20,455 nt of DNA, from the NCBI GenBank assembly GCA_041687495.1, contig JAWLBR010000056.1, positions 1-20,455 of the forward strand, in the 5' to 3' direction. The position numbers were made by a program, and so were the translations under genes. The first letter of the stretch is position 1, and each line of letters begins with the position of its first letter. Below are positions 7,687 through 14,967 of the stretch, piece after piece. The stretch is from JAWLBR01 sp041687495. Its GTDB lineage: Bacteria; Bacillota; Limnochordia; DTU087; JAAYGB01. A model generated the notes under the pieces. That model saw nothing but the letters and a program-made list of their open reading frames with translations, made no database searches and had not been told where the DNA came from.

Positions 7687-7799
7687 TACTCCCTGCACCT
7701 CCACCCCTACATCACTCCTACGAAACTTGGCTTTGACACCAGTTCTAGGAACTCCTGCTGGCCCAAGCGTTGCAGGCCGCATCCATTACTTTCCCGCGC

Positions 7800-9287
7800 C
7801 TAACTAAGTCCAAGTCTAGCAAACTGCTCGGGCGGACAGTCTTCCTTTTCCAACACTTCTTTAAGTAGCTTCTGCATTTTCGCAGCCAACTCCGGTTCAC
7901 TGTCTACGAGATTGTGGTCCTGGGAGGGGTCTTTCGCCCGGTCGAACAGATAGCTATCTCCCCTATCGCGCCTGGAAACTGGAACCTTCCACACAGGCAA
8001 CTCAACGTCTCGCAGAAAGTGGCCCCCCACAGCCTGCTTCGCTCCGGGCAGGGCCGGCAGAGTAGCTGTATAGATATGCAACGGAGCCCGGCTGCTGTCG
8101 TAGCCCTGGGCATAAGTGTATTCTGGAGTCGTGATGGTCGCCCCGCAGCCAAATGTTCCATAAAGCACGTGCTCCCGGTGGGTGTCCGTCTCTCCCCGCA
8201 GCACCGGCATGATCGACTGTCCATCTGGAGCACACACATCTTCGGCACCCATGGCATCCAGTAGCGTCGGGTAAATGTCCAAAGTGCTGGTGAGGGCAGA
8301 TTTTCTCTCTCCATGGGCAAAATCTGGATGATAGACTAGAAGTGGAATATGGGCATTAAGGTCGTAGTGTGGATATGGCTTGCCATAACGCTCTTTCTCG
8401 CCCAATTCGTGGCCATGATCAGCCGTGACGATGACCATTGTGTTCTTCCACAGCTCAAGCTCATCCATCTTGTCAAGCAGCTTGCCAAACCACTTGTCAA
8501 CCATGGTCACCTTACCCATGTACTGTCCGCGGATATAGTCAATCTCCTCTGGAGTCGTGTTTTCCCAAAACTCTGGTACATGGCCATGTTCCCCTACTTG
8601 ATAAGGAGGCCAGCAGGTGTAGTCGTCACTAACATTATCGGTGTACATAGACCTATAGGGCTCCGGAACGTGGAATGGCTCATGTACATCAAAGGACTCC
8701 ACCCAAAGCAAGAAGCGATCGTGCTGATGATTCTGATCCAGCCACTCACAGGCGGCCTTCATCACCTTAGGAGCGAAGAACTGTTCCTCATCATCGCCAA
8801 ATTCTCTCACGTTCTTGTAGTACTGCAGCCCTTTCCAGTCATTATACCGGCGCATGGATTTCACCCAGTCTGGCTGCTTCTCTTCAGGAATGTGATCCGT
8901 CCGCCAATAATCGATCTCGTGACCCCGGATCATCTCAAGTCCCTCAAAACTCTCCATATAACCATGGGCTCCGTGCTCCCAATAGTGGAAATGGTCAGTC
9001 ACCATGGCAGTAACCGCGCCCAATTCCTTCGCCTTTGTGGCTATGTGTTGGTCAAAGGGTTCCATCGGACCCCACGGCCGCCGCAAGAACTCTCTCCGGC
9101 CAGTCATCAACTCCCGCCTTGCCGGCATACAGGGGGCCGAGCTGATAAAATGGTTTTCGAAAACGCAGGCTTTCTCGGCCAATCGGTCAAAATTTGGGGT
9201 TTTGATTTCCTGGTTACCATATACCGACAGATGTCGGCTGTTCAGGCTATCGACCAAAACTACAACGACATTGTCAACTTGGGCCAT
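7800..9287 (-). CDS. Sulfatase family hydrolase (CMPAR active site)
   Basis: The 495-residue protein has the alkaline-phosphatase/sulfatase fold. The formylglycine-type signature is Cys53 in SAPCMPARRELMTG; Cys53 would be oxidised by a maturase that is not in the window. Other motifs are VDSLNSRHLSVYG near residue 12 (metal Asp13), FDVHEPFHVPEPYR, and TADHGHELGE for the second metal pair. Arg follows at the +4 position but the +3 residue is Ala rather than the usual Ser, as in some phosphonate/sulfate ester hydrolases, so the substrate may be a sulfate or phosphonate ester. The ATG is preceded by AAGGAAGG with good spacing. No signal peptide is present, so it should act in the cytoplasm on imported small molecules. 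It lies 113 bases upstream of the GldA-like gene and is divergent from a second sulfatase. Confidence 0.9.
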   Translation of the reverse strand: MAQVDNVVVVLVDSLNSRHLSVYGNQEIKTPNFDRLAEKACVFENHFISSAPCMPARRELMTGRREFLRRPWGPMEPFDQHIATKAKELGAVTAMVTDHFHYWEHGAHGYMESFEGLEMIRGHEIDYWRTDHIPEEKQPDWVKSMRRYNDWKGLQYYKNVREFGDDEEQFFAPKVMKAACEWLDQNHQHDRFLLWVESFDVHEPFHVPEPYRSMYTDNVSDDYTCWPPYQVGEHGHVPEFWENTTPEEIDYIRGQYMGKVTMVDKWFGKLLDKMDELELWKNTMVIVTADHGHELGEKERYGKPYPHYDLNAHIPLLVYHPDFAHGERKSALTSTLDIYPTLLDAMGAEDVCAPDGQSIMPVLRGETDTHREHVLYGTFGCGATITTPEYTYAQGYDSSRAPLHIYTATLPALPGAKQAVGGHFLRDVELPVWKVPVSRRDRGDSYLFDRAKDPSQDHNLVDSEPELAAKMQKLLKEVLEKEDCPPEQFARLGLS

Positions 9288-9597
9288 ACCTATCCCTTCC
9301 TTTGCTGTATGCATCTGTGGACCAGCAGCTCGATTGATTCTGCCAGGAAGCCTACCACTCAACTATCGGTTCACCACAGAGCTCTAACCCCCTTCTTTGC
9401 CAACAAACCAACACATTGGATCAGTGGCGCACGACCTGCGGGTACCTAATTTGCAGGAAGAAAACGGTGGACCGGGAATATTCCCGAAAGGACGGTATAG
9501 TGGATACTGTCAGAAACAGAGACAACTGAATCTGGGAAGGGGGAAGCGTATCGCTGCCCGCTGCTTTTGTGGGCGGCGCAGTCTGCGCAACGCTTAC
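9288..9597. promoter_or_regulatory. Divergent intergenic region between two sulfatase genes
   Basis: This 310-base stretch has no supported gene and separates the starts of the two oppositely oriented sulfatases. It contains the palindrome and TATAGT box listed separately, plus a GC-rich imperfect hairpin (GCTGCCC with GGGCGGC, about 9553-9578) shortly before the plus-strand start. I found no strong sigma-A promoter reading toward the minus-strand sulfatase; the best -10-like hexamer there is GATAGT without a good -35 box. Confidence 0.6.
9473..9501 (+). promoter_or_regulatory. Palindromic operator over a probable promoter of the second sulfatase
   Basis: CGGGAATATTCCCG (9473-9486) is a perfect 14-bp palindrome. 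It is followed by TATAGT (9496-9501), five of six matches to the sigma-A -10 box. A 17-base spacer from that box would put the -35 hexamer at 9473-9478, inside the palindrome, where no TTGACA-like sequence exists. This layout suggests control by a dimeric regulator, either as an activator replacing a poor -35 or as a repressor. No regulator gene is present nearby. Confidence 0.45.
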
Positions 9598-10959
9598 ATG
9601 AGTAGACCTAATTTTGTTATTTTCCTCACAGATGATCAAGGATACGGAGATCTCTCCTGTATGGGAGCCACGGATTTTCGCACTCCGCATTTGGACCGGT
9701 TAGCCGCCTCTGGAGCCCGCTTCACCAGCTGGTACTCAAACTCTCCAGTGTGTTCGCCATCCCGGGCCTCACTCTTGACTGGACGCTATCCGGGCAATGC
9801 TGGCGTTCGATCCATACTTGCCGGTCATCGCACAGCCACCGGCCTTCCCCCAGAGGTGCCAACTCTGGCCACAGCGCTGAAGCAGCTAGATTACCAGACC
9901 GCTCTTGTTGGGAAGTGGCACCTGGGACTAGCACCGGGGTCTCGACCAGAAGACCACGGATTTGACTATACCTTTGGATTCTTAGCCGGATGCGTTGACT
10001 ACTACTCCCATATCTTCTACTGGGGTATGGCTGGGGGCGGAATGGATCAGACCCACGATTTGTGGGAGGACGGAGAAGAAATCTACGCCAATGGAAAGTA
10101 CTTTACCGAACTGATCACAGAAAAGGCAACCGCGTACATCAGAAGCGCTGCCAAAAATGATCAACCGTTCTTCTTATACGTACCGTACAATGCACCCCAC
10201 TACCCCATGCACGCTCCGCAGAAGTACACAGACAGGTTCAAACATCTACCTTGGGATCGGCAGATTATGGCCGCTATGCTCAGCGCCGTGGACGACAGTG
10301 TGGGTGAGATTATGGCTGAGTTGGAACGCGAGGGCGTTCTTGACAACACTTGTGTCTTCTTCCAAAGCGACAACGGCCCCTCCCGGGAGACCCGAAACTG
10401 GTTAGACGGTACCAGAGACCCTTACTACGGTGGTACTGCCGGGAAACTGAAAGGGCACAAGTTCAGTCTGTACGAAGGCGGCATCCGTCTGCCAGGAATT
10501 TTGAGCTGGCCAGGGGTGATCCCGGCCGGACAAGTCATCGATGACATGGCCGCAGCTATGGACATTTTCCCCACGTTCCTCAAGGCCGCTGGAGGAGATC
10601 TCAGCCAGTATGAGCTAGACGGTCTGGACATTCTACCGATGCTCACCGAAGGCCAGCCCTCTCCCCACTCGGAGCTCTTCTGGGAGATGGGCGCGCAGAC
10701 CGCCATCAGGCGGGGAAAATGGAAGCTGGTCCTAAATGGGCAGCTGGTTGAGGGTGCGCCGGTTGAGGACGAAATCCATCTTTCCGACGTGGAACAGGAC
10801 ATGGGTGAGAAGATCAACCTGCGGGATGAGCATCCTGAACTTACGGCAGAGCTTACTGCCATGGCCGAACAGTGGAGGGAACAGATCGAACACCGTTGGG
10901 AGACCCAGTGGGCACCACAGACATCGGGCACCACGGGATTTCCGGCGCGGGATAAGTAG
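9598..10959 (+). CDS. Type I sulfatase (CSPSR active site)
   Basis: The 453-residue protein is a canonical formylglycine-dependent sulfatase, similar to arylsulfatase A / N-acetylgalactosamine-6-sulfatase types. It starts MSRPNFVIFLTDDQGYGDLS with metal ligands Asp12 and Asp13. Cys52 in CSPSR is the residue converted to formylglycine. Next come TGRYP, GKWHLG (Lys106, His108), a NAPHYP segment, and SDNGPS with the second metal Asp-Asn. It hydrolyses sulfate esters, probably on carbohydrates. There is no signal peptide, which is unusual because most such enzymes are exported. The ATG is chosen by homology; no good ribosome site precedes it, and the frame is open for 67 codons upstream without family resemblance. 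The gene ends at a strong hairpin at 10977-11010. Confidence 0.92.
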   Translation: MSRPNFVIFLTDDQGYGDLSCMGATDFRTPHLDRLAASGARFTSWYSNSPVCSPSRASLLTGRYPGNAGVRSILAGHRTATGLPPEVPTLATALKQLDYQTALVGKWHLGLAPGSRPEDHGFDYTFGFLAGCVDYYSHIFYWGMAGGGMDQTHDLWEDGEEIYANGKYFTELITEKATAYIRSAAKNDQPFFLYVPYNAPHYPMHAPQKYTDRFKHLPWDRQIMAAMLSAVDDSVGEIMAELEREGVLDNTCVFFQSDNGPSRETRNWLDGTRDPYYGGTAGKLKGHKFSLYEGGIRLPGILSWPGVIPAGQVIDDMAAAMDIFPTFLKAAGGDLSQYELDGLDILPMLTEGQPSPHSELFWEMGAQTAIRRGKWKLVLNGQLVEGAPVEDEIHLSDVEQDMGEKINLRDEHPELTAELTAMAEQWREQIEHRWETQWAPQTSGTTGFPARDK

Positions 10960-10976
10960 ACACGAACTTCAAGGCG

Positions 10977-11010
10977 GCAGCGAGAATCCAGTATGGACGA
11001 TTCTCGCTGC
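10977..11010 (+). terminator. Terminator of the CSPSR sulfatase gene
   Basis: GCAGCGAGAATC and GATTCTCGCTGC form a perfect 12-bp stem with a 10-base loop, 17 bases past the stop codon. The trailing sequence TGTGGCTCTTGC has only a weak U tract. The convergent bacteriohemerythrin gene ends 47 bases further on, so the hairpin may serve both directions. Confidence 0.7.
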
Positions 11011-11056
11011 TGTGGCTCTTGCTCTCGCCGGTAAGCACTTTCCTGCTTGAGCCACC

Positions 11057-11482
11057 CTATCGACCGGCGTGCGCCTGGGTCTTTGGAGCCGCTTTGATCC
11101 GGTCAGCCATCACTTGATCGAACTGCTGGATGTGCTGATTCAACCAGCTCCCTAGTACCTGGTTGGCAGCGATGCAAAACCGAAAGCTGACTCCATCCAC
11201 CTGAAGTTGTTTCTCCAACTGCGCCAGCGCATACATGAGGCTGTCGTGCTGCTGCTTGTGAAGTAAGTGGTTAGGGTCGTTATACTCCGCAAGCAGCTCT
11301 TCCTCTTTGGCAAAGTGCTGAGACAAATCCTGCCGCAAGTAGTCCAGAACCCTCTTGATCTCACTTGTGCCTAGCCCGAGCTTACAGGCATCCAACACTC
11401 GATTGACCCGTTGAAACAGGCCCTTGTGCTGAGCATCAATGTCTTGTAGTCCAGTTTCTAAGTCCCTTCTCCAGTAGAGCAT
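11057..11482 (-). CDS. Bacteriohemerythrin
   Basis: The 141-residue protein is a single hemerythrin domain of usual length. All di-iron ligands are visible: His19 (IDAQHK), His56 and Glu60 (HFAKEE), His75 and His79 (HKQQH), His117 and Asp122 (HIQQFD). It would bind O2 reversibly, acting in oxygen storage, sensing or detoxification in a micro-aerobic or anaerobic cell. No signalling domain (MCP, GGDEF) is fused. The ATG at 11482 is preferred because GGAGG lies 8 bases before it; a GTG three codons upstream overlaps that ribosome site and is unlikely to be used. It is a lone gene convergent with the sulfatase and divergent from the aldolase-family gene. Confidence 0.93.
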   Translation of the reverse strand: MLYWRRDLETGLQDIDAQHKGLFQRVNRVLDACKLGLGTSEIKRVLDYLRQDLSQHFAKEEELLAEYNDPNHLLHKQQHDSLMYALAQLEKQLQVDGVSFRFCIAANQVLGSWLNQHIQQFDQVMADRIKAAPKTQAHAGR

Positions 11483-11721
11483 TGGCGGCACCTCCCTTAG
11501 CGCCGCTCGCAGGTGGGAGAAACTTCGCGGTGGTTCCCATCTTACGCCAAACTACAAACCCCCGTAACATATCACGATCCTAAGGTCGGCAAACTGAGCC
11601 GCACTTCTCATACCGGGATGGCACGGGAACCCGACGACTGAACACTGCTTCAAAGGATTTTTACGTTCTGACAAGTATATGATGTACGTGACATAGATTC
11701 TAGGTGGGAGTGATCCGACAG

Positions 11722-12615
11722 ATGCAACCAGTCTCGTCATTAAAGGGAGTCATAGTACCAATAGTCACGCCAATGCGGAGCAATGAAGAAGTAGACACCA
11801 AGGGCCTTGAACGGCTGGTGCAATACATGAATGCAGGCGGTGTCCAAGGCCTGCTGGTACTGGGTTCATGTGGGGAGTTTGCCTCCCTGTCTTTTGCCCA
11901 GCGTCTAGAGGTTGTCGACACTGTCGTGCGTGCGAACAAAGGGCAGGCAGTCATTACCGTCGGTACCGCCGACTCCAGCCTCAAACATGTGCTGGATTTC
12001 ACCGAGAAGGTGAGCGAACTGGGAGCTGACGCGGCGGTGGTCACAACCCCCTTCTACTTCCATCTCAGCCGAGAAGAAACAGTTGCTTTCTACAAGAGTC
12101 TTAGTCAGGAAACGCAGCTACCGATCATCGCATACAATATCCCCAAGTTCACAGCCAACCCGATTCCGCCCGAAGTAGTGAGTCAGATTAGCCGTTTGGA
12201 CAATATTGTTGGGCTTAAGGATACCGGCGAGAACTTCGCCGATTTCTTCACCATTCTTCAGCAGCGAACCGATTCAGACTTCCGGGTCTACATGGGTGAT
12301 GAAGGGAACATCGTTCCCGGGCTTTCTGCAGGAGCCGACGGTTTCGTACCCAGTGTCGGAAACTTTGCTCCGGGACTGTGCGTTCAGCTGTACGACGCAG
12401 CCACCGGAGACAACGAGGCCTGGCAGCCTTTGTGGAATCGGTTTGTCTCACTAAAACGGGTGTATGGCAGTGGGATGTGGATTAAGGGACTCAAAGCAGC
12501 TCTGAAGGTCTTAGGTATCTGCGATGAGTACTTAGCTCCTCCATTTGGATGTGCCGATGCCGCACAGCTCAAGCACGTGGAGCAGGTACTGATCCAAGCG
12601 GGAGTTCTCAACTAA
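11722..12615 (+). CDS. Dihydrodipicolinate synthase/N-acetylneuraminate lyase family aldolase
   Basis: The 297-residue protein is a class I aldolase of the DapA/NanA/KDG-aldolase superfamily. The Schiff-base lysine is Lys166 (GLKDTGEN), the catalytic tyrosine is Tyr138 (AYNIP), and the pyruvate carboxylate loop is GSCGE (48-52) instead of GTTGE. Phe143 stands where true DapA has an Arg (YNVPxRT) that binds the aspartate-semialdehyde carboxylate, so lysine biosynthesis is unlikely. A 2-keto-3-deoxy sugar acid aldolase/dehydratase or a related pyruvate lyase is more plausible. In-frame GTG codons at 11704 and 11710 are alternative starts, but their spacing to GGTGGGAG is poor; the ATG at 11722 has GGAG about 11 bases upstream. 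It ends 12 bases before a strong terminator. Its product pyruvate could feed the carboxyltransferase nearby. Confidence 0.88.
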   Translation: MQPVSSLKGVIVPIVTPMRSNEEVDTKGLERLVQYMNAGGVQGLLVLGSCGEFASLSFAQRLEVVDTVVRANKGQAVITVGTADSSLKHVLDFTEKVSELGADAAVVTTPFYFHLSREETVAFYKSLSQETQLPIIAYNIPKFTANPIPPEVVSQISRLDNIVGLKDTGENFADFFTILQQRTDSDFRVYMGDEGNIVPGLSAGADGFVPSVGNFAPGLCVQLYDAATGDNEAWQPLWNRFVSLKRVYGSGMWIKGLKAALKVLGICDEYLAPPFGCADAAQLKHVEQVLIQAGVLN

Positions 12616-12627
12616 AAATGGCACTGC

Positions 12628-12671
12628 AAAAAGAACGCCGCTGCAGCGATGCTCACAGCGGCGTTCTTTTT
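12628..12671. terminator. Strong bidirectional terminator between convergent genes
   Basis: AAAAAGAACGCCGCTG and CAGCGGCGTTCTTTTT form a perfect 16-bp inverted repeat with a 12-base loop and U tracts in both directions. It should end transcription of the plus-strand aldolase-family gene (stop at 12615) and of the minus-strand operon ending with the GNAT gene (stop at 12718). Confidence 0.92.
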
Positions 12672-12717
12672 GCTTGGGGGTCTAAAAGATACAGCTATTA
12701 CTGGCTAGTTCGAGCGA

Positions 12718-13281
12718 TTACAAGTACGCTGCCAGCTGAGGATGATTCACTACAGATGCTAGTAGGTGCCAGGCATCTTCGGCGCGGGGAGTCGACATAT
12801 CCGGAGCAAATCCATAGTCAAGATACAGCTTGATGGCCTTGTAACTGGTAGTCTGACTGGTCAAGTAAGCTCTAGCGTGCAGCTGGCTCAGCCGATTCAC
12901 TGCTGCAGTGACTAATGGCCTCGCCAGTCCCCGGCCTTGGTAGTCGCGGTGGATAGCAACCCAATGAAGCCGGCCCCATCGCCCACCCCGAAAGTCATCA
13001 CTATACCAGGCGGTGGCAGTTCCGATCTTTCTGCCCCCAGAACCAGTGAGAAACAGGCATCTTGTCCGCAGGGCATCGATGTAGAGTCCGAACTCACTGG
13101 CAAAGTGGTCAAGGGCCTGCTCTGTCCTGGAAAACTCCCCAGCTCCTGCTTCGATCTCAGCCCATGCCTGCTCGTCTCCCGGACTGAAGTAGCAAAGGGA
13201 GTAACCAGGTGGTAGGGCCGGCTGAGTGCACGCAGCCAGCTGTGGTGCGATCATTGTCACTGGAATATGCTCCAATTGCAT
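12718..13281 (-). CDS. GNAT-family N-acetyltransferase
   Basis: The 187-residue protein has a single GNAT domain. The acetyl-CoA binding motif A is visible as WVAIHRDYQGRGLARPLV (about 107-124), where Gln-x-x-Gly-x-Gly/Ala contacts the pyrophosphate. A following helix and TTSYKAIKLYLDYGFAP (about 144-160) match motif B. It transfers an acetyl group to an unknown amine. The ATG at 13281 lies inside the 3' end of the carboxyltransferase gene (25-base overlap), with GGAAGG a few bases upstream, so translation is coupled. It is the last gene of the minus-strand run. Substrate cannot be told from sequence; resistance, polyamine or protein acetylation are all possible. Confidence 0.85.
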   Translation of the reverse strand: MQLEHIPVTMIAPQLAACTQPALPPGYSLCYFSPGDEQAWAEIEAGAGEFSRTEQALDHFASEFGLYIDALRTRCLFLTGSGGRKIGTATAWYSDDFRGGRWGRLHWVAIHRDYQGRGLARPLVTAAVNRLSQLHARAYLTSQTTSYKAIKLYLDYGFAPDMSTPRAEDAWHLLASVVNHPQLAAYL

Positions 13282-14783
13282 CTACCTTCCCATAACTGTT
13301 GTCTGACAACAATACTGCGTTCGCCAGACTTATACGAAAACTCACCAATATCGGTACCGGCGATGGCGGAGACGATATCCTTGACTTGAGGCGTAGAAGC
13401 AGGCTTTGCCGTGGATCGACTCTCAACCGCGGCGGAGGCATCCTCTACGTTACCCCGTCTCTCCAGGAACTGTCGAGCTATCTCCGGAAACATTGCGTAG
13501 CTGAGGACGTCTTCATCACTGCCGGCCAGGGTACCAATCTCCTCTTTCATTTTGGCAAAACACTCAGAAAGCAAATCTGCGGGACGACAGGTGATCACTT
13601 CACTGTCATATCCTAAGCGGGTCTTCAGATCAGCGTCTATCGGACCCGGAGGCCTACCATAGTACCCGCGCACATATTGCCGCACCTCTTCGGGGATCAC
13701 CTTGTAGCGCTCTCCTGTGAGAACATTAAGCACGGCCTGAATCCCCACAATCTGACTCGTCGGTGTCACCAAAGGTGGATACCCTAACTCCTCCCTGACC
13801 TTAGGGATTTCCTCCAAGACCTCCCGTAAGCGATGGCCTGCCTGCTGCTGTTGCAATTGGCTAACCAAGTTGGAGATCATGCCCCCGGGGACCTGATGGG
13901 AGAACACCTGCATATCTGAGATACGGGTAACCCCCCGCTCATACCCGTGCTTGCGACGCACTGCATCAAAATAGTCTGCAATCTCGAACAGATAGTCAAA
14001 GTTGAGCTTAGGATCATACGGAGTATCCCTTAAGGTACCTTCTAGCGTCTCGACTGCTGGCTGCGATGATCCGAAGGCCAAGGGAGCACTGGCCGTATCG
14101 ACGGCATCTGCGCCGGCCTCAATCCCCTTGAGATACGCCATCATTGCGTAGCCACCGATGTAGTGGCTGTGCAATTGAACCGGCAGATGCAGCCGATCCT
14201 TCAATGCCTGGACTAAATCGTACGCGGCGTAAGGCTGCAGGAGTCCGGCCATATCCTTGATGCAAATGGAATCGGCACCCATTTCCTGCAATCGCTCCGC
14301 CGTCTCCACATATAGCTCAAGAGTATGAACTGGGCTGACTGTATACACCACTGTTCCCTGGACGTGCGCCCCTTCCCGCTTCCCGACTTCAACGGCCAAG
14401 CGCAGGTTTTCCACATCATTGAGGGCGTCGAAAACACGGATGATGTCTATTCCATTGCCTACTGCCTTGACAATAAACTTCTCTACGACATCGTCGGAGT
14501 AGTGCTTATATCCCAGAAGGTTCTGACCCCGCAGCAGCATCTGCAGAGGGGTATTGCTAACATGGCGTCTGATGGTGCGCAACCGCTCCCAGGGATCCTC
14601 GTGCAAATAGCGTAGGCAGACGTCGTAGGTGGCTCCGCCCCACACCTCCAGTGAGTGATAACCAACTTGATCAATCGTACTGAGGATGGGCACCATGTCT
14701 TCCAAGCGCATCCGAGTAGCCCAGAGAGATTGATGCGCATCTCTTAAGGTCGTGTCTGTAATCCCGACACAGTGTCCAGTCAT
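13257..14783 (-). CDS. Carboxyltransferase subunit (pyruvate carboxylase B / oxaloacetate decarboxylase alpha type)
   Basis: The 508-residue protein has the HMGL-like TIM barrel with ITDTTLRDAHQS (Asp10, Arg14), the carbamylated Lys176 in CIKDMAG, metal ligands His205 and His207 (HSHYIGG) and GSSQP (238-242), followed by the PYC_OADA conserved domain (about 290-445). It exchanges CO2 between carboxybiotin and pyruvate/oxaloacetate. The C-terminal 468-496 resembles the segment that precedes a biotinyl domain in AccB-like proteins (DIVSAIAGTDIGEFSYKSG), but the protein then ends without the Met-Lys biotin site. No biotin carboxylase or carrier is in the window, so it needs partners elsewhere. 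The ATG at 14783 has GGCGGTG upstream. The HSHYIGG motif differs from the common HTHxTxG. It probably has its own promoter at 14842-14870. Confidence 0.9.
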   Translation of the reverse strand: MTGHCVGITDTTLRDAHQSLWATRMRLEDMVPILSTIDQVGYHSLEVWGGATYDVCLRYLHEDPWERLRTIRRHVSNTPLQMLLRGQNLLGYKHYSDDVVEKFIVKAVGNGIDIIRVFDALNDVENLRLAVEVGKREGAHVQGTVVYTVSPVHTLELYVETAERLQEMGADSICIKDMAGLLQPYAAYDLVQALKDRLHLPVQLHSHYIGGYAMMAYLKGIEAGADAVDTASAPLAFGSSQPAVETLEGTLRDTPYDPKLNFDYLFEIADYFDAVRRKHGYERGVTRISDMQVFSHQVPGGMISNLVSQLQQQQAGHRLREVLEEIPKVREELGYPPLVTPTSQIVGIQAVLNVLTGERYKVIPEEVRQYVRGYYGRPPGPIDADLKTRLGYDSEVITCRPADLLSECFAKMKEEIGTLAGSDEDVLSYAMFPEIARQFLERRGNVEDASAAVESRSTAKPASTPQVKDIVSAIAGTDIGEFSYKSGERSIVVRQQLWEGRCNWSIFQ

Positions 14784-14841
14784 GGTTTCACCGCCTGAAT
14801 ACTGGATTGGCGAAATATTGTCAATTTCACCTATATCCCCT

Positions 14842-14870
14842 ATCATGCCTGGAAGAACTTTCCCGGTCAA
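14842..14870 (-). promoter_or_regulatory. Candidate sigma-A promoter of the carboxyltransferase gene
   Basis: On the minus strand TTGACC (14865-14870) and CATGAT (14842-14847) are separated by 17 bases: five of six and four of six matches to the consensus. It sits in the 184-base gap after the APH-family gene, about 60 bases before the ATG. It suggests that carboxyltransferase and GNAT can be transcribed independently of the upstream genes. Confidence 0.35.
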
Positions 14871-14967
14871 GATCCAGGGGATAAATATACAATATTCATG
14901 GCTGGCCGGAGACATTCGGCAAAACAACCAAAAACTTCCATCGACACAGCCTGCACAGCCAAGGTCG

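Noticed and set aside
8349..9449. 366-codon open frame on the plus strand
   Set aside because: It runs antisense through the CMPAR sulfatase gene, has no family motifs and no proper ribosome site. It is a shadow of the sulfatase codon pattern.
9397..9597. 67-codon N-terminal extension of the CSPSR sulfatase
   Set aside because: It would cover the palindrome and promoter-like box and shows no signal peptide or domain. Sulfatase homology begins at the ATG at 9598.
14796..14824. TTGACA followed after 17 bases by TATTCA (minus strand) just before the carboxyltransferase start
   Set aside because: The -35 is perfect but the -10 matches only half the consensus, and the transcript would start inside the ribosome site, a few bases before the ATG. 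The TTGACC/CATGAT pair further upstream fits better.
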